DNA of 64,000 nt from Endozoicomonadaceae bacterium (GTDB lineage: Bacteria; Pseudomonadota; Gammaproteobacteria; Pseudomonadales; Endozoicomonadaceae): the NCBI GenBank assembly GCA_023146365.1, contig JAGLCE010000026.1, positions 1 through 64,000 on the forward strand. The letters run 5' to 3'. This document shows, piece after piece, positions 57,550 to 64,000 of this stretch (position 1 is its first letter; each line of letters opens with the position of its first letter). The position numbers and the translations under genes are program-made. The notes below the pieces were generated by a model. It saw only the letters and a program-made list of their open reading frames with translations. It did no database searches and was not told where the DNA came from.

Positions 57550-59217
57550 ATGGCTCAATACGTTTACACCATGAATCGGGTGAGCAAAATCGTGCCTCCC
57601 AAGCGCCAGATATTGAAAAACATATCCCTCTCCTTCTTCCCTGGCGCCAAGATCGGCGTACTAGGACTCAACGGCTCTGGCAAATCCACCTTGTTGCGCA
57701 TCATGGCCGGTATTGATCCCGATTTCGACGGTGAAGCCCGCGCCCAGTCCGGCATCAACGTCGGTTATCTGCCTCAAGAGCCTCAGCTGGATATCAAAAA
57801 GACCGTCCGTGGAGTGGTCGAAGAAGCACTGGGTGAATTGAAAGAAGCTCAACAAAAGCTGGATGAAGTCTACGCCGCCTACGCTGATCCTGATGCCGAT
57901 TTTGATAAACTGGCCGCCGAACAAGCCCGTCTAGAAAATATCATTGAGGCGTCCGACGCCCACAACCTCGACCGCAAGCTGGATGTTGCAGCCGATGCCC
58001 TTCGCCTGCCCGAATGGGACGCTCTTATCAAAAACCTCTCAGGGGGTGAGCGTCGTCGGGTAGCGCTGTGTCGCTTGCTGCTCTCCGAACCGGACATGCT
58101 ACTACTCGACGAACCGACCAACCACTTGGATGCAGAGTCTGTTGCCTGGCTGGAGCGATTCCTTTGCGAATACTCCGGCACGGTTGTTGCCATCACCCAC
58201 GACCGCTACTTTTTGGACAACGCCGCCGGCTGGATTTTGGAACTGGACCGTGGCGAAGGTATCCCTTACGAGGGTAACTATAGTTCCTGGCTGGAGCAGA
58301 AAGAACAGCGCCTTGAGATGGAACAGAAGCAACAAGATGCCCATCGAAAGGCCATGAAAAACGAGCTCGAATGGGTACGTTCCAATGCTAAGGGTCGTCA
58401 GTCCAAGAGCAAGGCCCGTCTGGCTCGGTTCGAGGAGATGCAGTCTCAAGACTTCCAAAACCGTAACGAAACCAACGAAATCTACATTCCACCCGGTCCG
58501 CGTTTGGGTGACAAGGTCATCGAATTCAACCATGTATCCAAAGGCTTTGACGACCGTTTACTGATTGATGACCTGAGTTTCAGCGTGCCACAAGGTGCTA
58601 TTGTCGGCATCATCGGCGGTAACGGTGCTGGGAAATCCACTCTGTTCAAAATGATCATGGGTCGCGAGCAACCAGACTCTGGCAGTATCGAAACCGGTGA
58701 AAGCGTCAAGATCGCTTTCGTCGAACAGATGCGCGACGAGATGGACAACACGAAAACCGTATGGGAACTGGTGTCTGAAGGTTCCGACACCCTGAATATC
58801 GGCAACTATGAGGTCTCTTCCCGCGCCTATCTTGGCCGGTTTAACTTCAAGGGTTCCGATCAACAAAAACGAGTCGGCGAATTGTCCGGGGGCGAGCGCG
58901 GTCGCCTGCAGTTAGCATGTACTCTGAAAGAAGGCGGCAACGTGTTACTGCTAGACGAACCCTCTAACGACCTCGACGTGGAAACCCTGCGAGCTCTCGA
59001 AGAAGCCATGCTAGCCTTCCCAGGCTGTGCGATGGTGATCTCCCACGACCGCTGGTTCCTAGATCGGGTAGCCACCCATATTTTGGCCTACGAGGGTGAC
59101 TCCAAGGCGGCCTTCTTTGAAGGCAACTACACCGAGTACGAAGCGGATCGTGTCGCTCGTCTGGGTCCTGACGCTGCAGGCCCTCGTCGAATCAAATACA
59201 AACGTATCAACGCCTGA
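57550..59217 (+). CDS. ettA: Energy-dependent translational throttle protein EttA (ABC-F)
   Basis: Cytoplasmic ABC-F ATPase that binds the ribosomal E site and gates the first peptide bond according to ATP/ADP. It has 555 residues, the E. coli size. Two ABC domains: Walker A LGLNGSGKSTLL and IGGNGAGKSTLF, signatures NLSGGERRRVALCRLLL and ELSGGERGRLQLA, Walker B LLLDEPTNHLD and LLLDEPSNDLD. The EttA arm and linker (YADPDADFDKLAAEQ, WLEQKEQRLEMEQ) and the end PRRIKYKRINA match EttA rather than Uup or YheS. Confidence 0.96.
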   Translation: MAQYVYTMNRVSKIVPPKRQILKNISLSFFPGAKIGVLGLNGSGKSTLLRIMAGIDPDFDGEARAQSGINVGYLPQEPQLDIKKTVRGVVEEALGELKEAQQKLDEVYAAYADPDADFDKLAAEQARLENIIEASDAHNLDRKLDVAADALRLPEWDALIKNLSGGERRRVALCRLLLSEPDMLLLDEPTNHLDAESVAWLERFLCEYSGTVVAITHDRYFLDNAAGWILELDRGEGIPYEGNYSSWLEQKEQRLEMEQKQQDAHRKAMKNELEWVRSNAKGRQSKSKARLARFEEMQSQDFQNRNETNEIYIPPGPRLGDKVIEFNHVSKGFDDRLLIDDLSFSVPQGAIVGIIGGNGAGKSTLFKMIMGREQPDSGSIETGESVKIAFVEQMRDEMDNTKTVWELVSEGSDTLNIGNYEVSSRAYLGRFNFKGSDQQKRVGELSGGERGRLQLACTLKEGGNVLLLDEPSNDLDVETLRALEEAMLAFPGCAMVISHDRWFLDRVATHILAYEGDSKAAFFEGNYTEYEADRVARLGPDAAGPRRIKYKRINA

Positions 59218-59599
59218 TCATTGATCGGTTCAGATCACAATAAAGGCTGCAATGATGAATCTTGTTGATCATGTGCGTTGCTGGTCGTTTTTAGCGAGAT
59301 TCAATAGCAACCTAATAAAAAGAGTGATCTTCCTTTAATCAGGACGGCACTTTCATATTGAAACTGAGACTCATTCCTCACCTCTATTTATGAGTGCGGG
59401 AACTATGATATGAAGTGTACAGCATCTGACTCACATATAAAATTTCAGGCAATTGCACTTATTGTATTAATCCAACTCTAATTATTAAAAATAACAAAAT
59501 TCCACATTAGTAAAAATTAATCGAACTAAAAATAAAATAAAAACTCGAATGCATTAACACCATTAATCAATTAACTAACAGTTTAACGAAGATAACCGC
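59218..59599. other. About 380-base AT-rich spacer at the start of the accessory island
   Basis: Base composition turns strongly AT-rich here and remains so to the window end. Nothing identifiable as a gene, and no clear terminator of ettA. It should contain the promoter of the SET-domain gene. Confidence 0.4.
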
Positions 59600-60289
59600 A
59601 TGATACACACTATTCCAAACGATACACCCAACACAAACGTTACACGTTTAAATATTCAACAGTTATCGTCTTGTGAAGAAACATCCTCTCATTTTAATGA
59701 TCGCTATGTTCGTATCAAGCCCACTAAGTCACTAGACATGCAATGCAGAATAAAAACAAAAACAGAAAGAGCACGCCATTTTAAAATATGCAAAAGCAAA
59801 GTAAAATATATTCACTCTATCGGAGACTATCTAACATTAAAAAACACTCCTTATTTAGGTCATGGACAGAGAGGTATATTTGTCAACAAATACACTTTTA
59901 AGAGAGGTGAAATCATCACATGGTTCGATGGAACACATAAAGAAGTATCAGCTAAAGACAAAGACAAAATAAAAAAAACTTCATTAATACACCAAACCAT
60001 AAGCATTAATCAACACAGCATTATTATCTGCAATAAAAACCCTAACAACGGAAAAGGTGGCGGATACTTTGCTAACTACGGAATCAGTAAATCAGCCGCA
60101 AACAAGCATAATTTAAAGATGTTCACCTCCAATACAAAAATAAAAATCTATATGCTTAATGGTCACCTAAAGCCCGTCCTAGTTGCCACAAGAGACATTC
60201 ACAACAATGAACAGTTATTCATTCCAAGAAGAGGTATGGGGTTAGAGGAAGCTATCAAAAAAAATTTGCTCTCCCTGAAAAAGAAATAA
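59600..60289 (+). CDS. SET-domain protein (putative lysine methyltransferase, eukaryote-like)
   Basis: A 229-residue basic protein. From about residue 80 it follows the SET plan: GHGQRGIFVNKYTFKRGEII (87-106) matches the opening GxG...F...I..GE strand. GGGYFANYGISKSAANKHNL (153-172) stands where SET proteins have the FINHSxxPN knot. VATRDIHNNEQLFI (195-208) matches the ATRDIxxGEEL strand. The final catalytic tyrosine of DYG is not obvious (FIPRRG). The fold assignment is fairly secure; activity is uncertain. It is followed 17 bases later by a five-finger C2H2 gene and is AT-rich. A nucleomodulin-type effector is plausible. Confidence 0.7.
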   Translation: MIHTIPNDTPNTNVTRLNIQQLSSCEETSSHFNDRYVRIKPTKSLDMQCRIKTKTERARHFKICKSKVKYIHSIGDYLTLKNTPYLGHGQRGIFVNKYTFKRGEIITWFDGTHKEVSAKDKDKIKKTSLIHQTISINQHSIIICNKNPNNGKGGGYFANYGISKSAANKHNLKMFTSNTKIKIYMLNGHLKPVLVATRDIHNNEQLFIPRRGMGLEEAIKKNLLSLKKK

Positions 60290-60306
60290 TACAAAACATA
60301 AAAGAT

Positions 60307-60834
60307 ATGTGTAAATTTTGCAACCTTTGTAATGTTTATTTCATGAGTAAAACATTATTGAAACAACACACAGACAACGTACATTCAAATGAAAATAAAA
60401 AAAACACTCATGAAAAAACTTTATCGTCCCATAAAAACAATAATAAAAAAGAAAAACCATCCATCTGCACTATATGCAAGAAAGCTTTCTCATATCAACG
60501 AAACCTAAAACGACATGAAAATATTGTTCATTATATGAAACCGTCAAGCTTTGAATGCTTTACGTGTGGAGCTTCATTTAGGACGGCCGGTACACTAAGA
60601 GCACATAATAATTCTGTTCATACGAAAAAATCCGAGTACAAATTCCATTGTAATATCTGTCAAAAACAATTCTCGACTAAAATTAGATTGCAGACCCACA
60701 TGTCATCACACACAAATAATTACAATTATTCATGTAAATACTGTGCCAAAACATATAAACACTCTTCCTCAAAAAGTAGACATGAAAAACAAAGTCATCT
60801 ACTCCAGCTCGATAAAATTTCACAGGGATTATAA
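60307..60834 (+). CDS. Protein with five tandem classical C2H2 zinc fingers
   Basis: A 175-residue protein made almost wholly of eukaryotic-type zinc fingers. Ligands: C5/C8/H21/H26, C54/C57/H70/H75, C84/C87/H100/H105, C115/C118/H131/H135 and C143/C146/H159/H164. All are C-x2-C-x12-H-x3 or 4-H, and each has the usual aromatic and leucine core residues (for example CKKAFSYQRNLKRH). Linkers are not TGEKP. Bacterial Ros/MucR proteins carry a single, differently spaced finger, so this is not that family. A Lys/Asn-rich linker separates fingers 1 and 2. DNA or RNA binding is expected from the fold. It lies directly after the SET-domain gene on the same strand, probably co-transcribed. Confidence 0.88.
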   Translation: MCKFCNLCNVYFMSKTLLKQHTDNVHSNENKKNTHEKTLSSHKNNNKKEKPSICTICKKAFSYQRNLKRHENIVHYMKPSSFECFTCGASFRTAGTLRAHNNSVHTKKSEYKFHCNICQKQFSTKIRLQTHMSSHTNNYNYSCKYCAKTYKHSSSKSRHEKQSHLLQLDKISQGL

Positions 60835-61275
60835 TTTTTACCCATGAACTTCATTGATGATTAATATGCCTGTAGGCCTTACTTTTAAAGGCTTGTAAAG
60901 ATGAAACCGGTTATTTAGAAATCCAGCATCTTGATGAGTTTTAAATGATGATTTTTCATTTTACAACCCTTGCGGTATAGGAATATATGCCATGTTTTAT
61001 ACATTTAAAGTCACAAATCAAGGTATAAATATCACACCTATATGAACGAAAAAATCATCAGTGGCCTTCTTGTCGCTTCGACTGTTATTCTTAAAGTGTC
61101 AACCCGCGTCAGAAATTTTTGTCGGTTTTCCGTCTTTCCCACTGTACTCGCAACTGGAACCCTGAAGGATCTATTGCCTTAAATTCGGATAAGATGATGA
61201 GAATCGAAAGAAGCCACTTAAAAACGCGACAACTATCTTGAAAATTACCGGTACAAACATGTTGCTAAAACATGA
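60835..61275. other. About 440-base spacer between the zinc-finger gene and a convergent membrane gene
   Basis: No supported gene. It includes a more GC-rich patch around 61.07-61.25 kb that differs in composition from its surroundings and could be a remnant of a mobile element, but I could not match it to a family. Confidence 0.35.
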
Positions 61276-61863
61276 TCAACTGGGTGAAGACATACCAACA
61301 TCTTCGAACTCTTCTGATGTCACACCACAGAGATTGAATAACATTATTATTATCGATATAGAATAGTCGACGAATTTATTCTTATTGAAAAACGATGGAC
61401 CGCATTTTAACAGATGCCGTAAATCATCATGGTAAGAAGGGTAAATAAGATTAAGACTAACGAGAAACGATGAAAAGAAAGGAATACTTATGATGCAATA
61501 ATCCATCATTGTCTTAGGCCCATCAACCTCCTTCGAAAGCATACTCATACCTTTAATAGTATTATTTTTGCTAAGTTTATAAAACAAGAAAGGACCCATT
61601 ATTACCAAAGGAAACACAGCTGTTGCTAAAGCTCCTCTGAACCTAGAGGATAGATCCATTCCTTGATTACGGCTATTATAAAAGCTTTTAGCACCGACTA
61701 GCAGGCCTGTTACTGGAAAAAAAAATGTACCTGTTCCTATACAAACAATACAAACAGCTCTTTTAACAAAAACAAACCCCCTTCTTTCAGTACATAATTG
61801 CTGTGTCTTATAATCACCAATACTACAGCTTAAATTATTATCACTTATATCCATCATTAACAC
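61276..61863 (-). CDS. Hypothetical multi-pass membrane protein
   Basis: A 195-residue protein that I do not recognise. Four hydrophobic stretches are visible at about 31-55 (FVKRAVCIVCIGTGTFFFPV), 84-104 (ALATAVFPLVIMGPFLFYKL), 122-145 (IISIPFFSSFLVSLNLIYP) and 166-182 (YSISIIIMLFNLCGV). No signal peptide is evident. It is AT-rich like its neighbours and convergent with the SET/zinc-finger pair. An effector that inserts in host membranes is one possibility, without direct support. Confidence 0.55.
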   Translation of the reverse strand: MLMMDISDNNLSCSIGDYKTQQLCTERRGFVFVKRAVCIVCIGTGTFFFPVTGLLVGAKSFYNSRNQGMDLSSRFRGALATAVFPLVIMGPFLFYKLSKNNTIKGMSMLSKEVDGPKTMMDYCIISIPFFSSFLVSLNLIYPSYHDDLRHLLKCGPSFFNKNKFVDYSISIIIMLFNLCGVTSEEFEDVGMSSPS

Positions 61864-62356
61864 ACCCTAGTAGTGTTTTAAAAATAACTATTCTATTTAT
61901 AAATTTAGTATCTCTATAATTTAAAAAAGATAGCTTTCCCTATAACAGGCTTCACTAAGCATATCTAATAAAATATGTTATATGATGACCCAGTCATTAA
62001 AATAAAAAGTTTTATATTTATAGAAGGCTTCACACGTATTCGACCTTAACCTTTATACTTGTTAGGTGTTTGTTTGTATAAAAAGTTCATTTTTACACAG
62101 TTTTTTATTCCATGTATCAGCATGCATAGTTGCCTTGTCGCTTTCGTCACACATCTTCGACCCATCTGGACAAGTACCATCACATTGTTCTGGCTATTAA
62201 TATTTTCCCTATGGATATCAGTGGCTAGAGGCTTCTGGAATTCGACAATAAAGAAGTTTATTGTCATTTTCTAGTCTTACGGACAACGTCCATTTTGTCG
62301 ACCCAAGGTAAACAACTTTTATTGCGGAATTACCAAAGGTGAATTTATCGATTATT
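61864..62356. other. About 490-base AT-rich spacer with overlapping short frames of unclear status
   Basis: Two frames of about 70 codons overlap on opposite strands around 62.05-62.27 kb, in a patch less AT-rich than the flanks. The minus frame (with VMVLVQMGRRCVTKATRQL) has a faint transposase-like look but cannot be assigned. No gene is called. Confidence 0.35.
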
Positions 62357-63982
62357 CTATTTTCTCATATCGGTGAGTCTCTTCTGAATATATTGTAACT
62401 CCCCCTGATTTTTTAGTAAACGAGCGACGCCACCGCCTATGGCATAAGTGTTCTCAGAATTACAGCTTTCATTTTGCCAACCAAGCACATGCCACCCCTT
62501 ACCGATCAATTCATCTTTTATATAATTTAAACCCATATCCGTTTCTTTTCTTGTGCAGAGGTAGCCGTTTTTGTCATCCGTTGTCATTGTTGAAATAGGA
62601 GCAATACGAAATTTATGTTTCATCTCTGAATATTGTCCATTCAGTAGCTGTTCTACATAAAACATAACTGTAGCTTGATTCGAGCCATTTGTGTCTGTTT
62701 TCCAGTCTCCGTTCTCGTAAGTATCAATAATTCTTTCTGTTTGATCATGATTAGCGGAGTAAGTAATAGCAACGCCAGGAACATTAGGATTAGCAGCTAA
62801 CACACTACGAGCTTTCTTCAGTATAGTTTCAGCTTGATCAATCGCTCTTACTCTTGAATAGTTAATAAAAAAAGATTCTAGCTTCCCTGTCGTTGGAACA
62901 CCAGCTATTTTAGACTCATCAACATTTTCTGTTTTCTTAGTTTCGGTGTTTACTACACTCTCTGTCTTGTTATTAAATATTTCACTTGCTAGTTTTTTTG
63001 TATGTGTATTAATACCATGTTCTTTTTCTTTATATTTTTTATCGCCATTTTCCTTGCCACTAACATCATTACCAAGATCGTTGTTACCATCAGGTTTGTC
63101 GTATTTCTTCTTCAAGAATAAGGATGATTTGAAATCCTCAGAGTTATCTCTAGACGATATTTTTATGTTGAAACTCTCATATTTCTGCTCTCCATTTTCT
63201 TCCCTTTCGAAGATATTCGTCGTTCTCCCATGAATAACATAAGTCTCAGGTCTCATTTTTACTTTTTGGATCAAATCCTCTACCACATTTTTATGGCCGC
63301 CCTCGTCCGACGAAAGCGTAGTCAAAGTCCTTTCTGTGTTAAAAATTTCATCAGAATGCGTACTGCTATCAAATCCTTTGAACTTATCATTTAAATGATC
63401 ACCTAACAAACAAATAGATTCATTGATCACCTCATAGATATCCATCCCATCCATAAGAGCTGTGTCCGGAGGAATCAACGAGATAAGTTGTTCGCTATTT
63501 CCTAAATAAATTTCAACCTTCAGCCCTGGATTCACGTCAAGCCCATTTATCGCAGCGATTAAAGCATTGTAAGGTGTTATATCGCTTTTCGCTGAACTCA
63601 TTGATGTTTTTATTTTGTTAAGAATTTCCATCGCATTATCGATACTGCGATTCTCTTTCGACGTAGAATATAAACCACTAAGAGTGCTAAACAGTTCTTT
63701 TTCTTTAGGAGACAATGATTCATATGAAGAATTATTCTCCGGCTGACTGCTCGACGAAAGAGGCTGGCCAGTATTATGAGCCACATGATACTCCTTAAGA
63801 CCACGAGAAGTAACAATGCTCTCTAAAGGATTCATTGTCGTTAATGGCTGGCCTTTGTTTACACTTACATTATGAGAACCCATTTTTTTAGAATCCACCT
63901 CCCCTTCGCTTGACGCTGATTCCTCATGCGCAAGAGAAGGAAGGTTTTGGTTAAGACTATTGGAGGGAATCGAACTAGACAT
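62357..63982 (-). CDS. Hypothetical effector-like protein
   Basis: A 541-residue protein with no recognised domain. The first 90 residues are rich in Ser, Asn, Pro and Gln with no hydrophobic signal peptide, as in many type III secretion substrates. An imperfect internal repeat (VSVNKGQPL and HVAHNTGQPL) lies in that region. The middle (about 280-345) is very charged and Lys/Asp-rich. The C-terminal 170 residues look globular (VFYVEQLLNGQYSEMKHKFR is similar in style to a folded enzyme). AAAGGA precedes the ATG. It closes the AT-rich island at the window end. The secretion call is inference. Confidence 0.5.
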   Translation of the reverse strand: MSSSIPSNSLNQNLPSLAHEESASSEGEVDSKKMGSHNVSVNKGQPLTTMNPLESIVTSRGLKEYHVAHNTGQPLSSSSQPENNSSYESLSPKEKELFSTLSGLYSTSKENRSIDNAMEILNKIKTSMSSAKSDITPYNALIAAINGLDVNPGLKVEIYLGNSEQLISLIPPDTALMDGMDIYEVINESICLLGDHLNDKFKGFDSSTHSDEIFNTERTLTTLSSDEGGHKNVVEDLIQKVKMRPETYVIHGRTTNIFEREENGEQKYESFNIKISSRDNSEDFKSSLFLKKKYDKPDGNNDLGNDVSGKENGDKKYKEKEHGINTHTKKLASEIFNNKTESVVNTETKKTENVDESKIAGVPTTGKLESFFINYSRVRAIDQAETILKKARSVLAANPNVPGVAITYSANHDQTERIIDTYENGDWKTDTNGSNQATVMFYVEQLLNGQYSEMKHKFRIAPISTMTTDDKNGYLCTRKETDMGLNYIKDELIGKGWHVLGWQNESCNSENTYAIGGGVARLLKNQGELQYIQKRLTDMRK

Positions 63983-64000
63983 AAGTCAATCCTTTCTATC

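Noticed and set aside
59600..60834. Idea that the SET and zinc-finger genes are a frameshifted single PRDM gene
   Set aside because: The two frames are separated by a stop, 17 bases and a new ATG, and the SET sequence lacks PRDM-specific motifs. Two genes is the simpler reading.
62046..62274. Two overlapping frames of about 70 codons, possibly a transposase fragment
   Set aside because: No motif could be assigned on either strand, so only the gap is described.

Overview
The window reads as a chromosomal segment of a Gram-negative gammaproteobacterium, probably a marine, host-associated member of the Oceanospirillales (Endozoicomonas-like). That placement is inference. It rests on gammaproteobacterial EttA, PykA-type and GapA-type housekeeping proteins, on a lateral (laf)-type flagellar locus, and on eukaryote-like domains (SET, tandem C2H2 zinc fingers, RING-like) in AT-rich accessory genes. 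No tRNA, rRNA or CRISPR array was seen.

Layout. (1) 0-9.3 kb, minus strand: a ferredoxin-NADP reductase-like flavoprotein, then a signalling module made of a giant hybrid histidine kinase, CheR, a stand-alone CheB and a REC-PAS-GGDEF-EAL protein with a degenerate EAL domain. An IS4-family remnant lies between cheB and the GGDEF gene. (2) 9.7-15.1 kb, minus strand: a glycolytic block eno-gap-pyk-pfkA. (3) 15.9-55.3 kb: an apparently complete flagellar locus. It runs motY, (inserted RING-like gene), lafK-like sigma54 activator-fliEFGHIJ on plus; flgN-flgM and flgLKJIHGFEDCB on minus; flgA on plus; fliC, fliC, fliD-S-T-K-L-A-motA-motB on minus; fliQR-flhBA-small ORF-fliMNOP on plus. (4) 55.6-59.2 kb: an orphan HsdM/HsdS-like protein and the ABC-F translation factor EttA. 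(5) 59.6-64 kb: an AT-rich island with a SET-domain gene immediately followed by a five-finger C2H2 gene, a small membrane protein and a large effector-like protein.

How it works together. The flagellar gene order (motY-lafK-fliE..J and fliD-S-T-K-L-sigma28-motA-motB) matches the lateral flagellar systems of Vibrio and Aeromonas, with a proton-type MotA/MotB stator plus MotY. The regulatory logic is readable. The LafK-like AAA+ protein carries GAFTGA, and a -24/-12 promoter sits before flgB. FliA-type (sigma28) promoters are found before flgMN and before both flagellins. FlgM is the anti-sigma factor. flhDC, flhF, flhG, cheA, cheW and cheY are absent from the window, and FliM lacks the usual N-terminal CheY-binding motif.

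The most noteworthy signals are: the SET + five-C2H2 gene pair; two mutually exclusive perfect hairpins in the flgA leader; a 20-bp tandem duplication that creates a mini-ORF overlapping the lafK start codon; a 34-codon ORF coupled by stop/start overlaps between flhA and fliM; a tandem flagellin-fliQ duplication whose extra fliQ was destroyed by an IS4 insertion; a CAAAAA hexamer tract before the hybrid kinase; and a methyltransferase-like protein that has lost its catalytic motifs.
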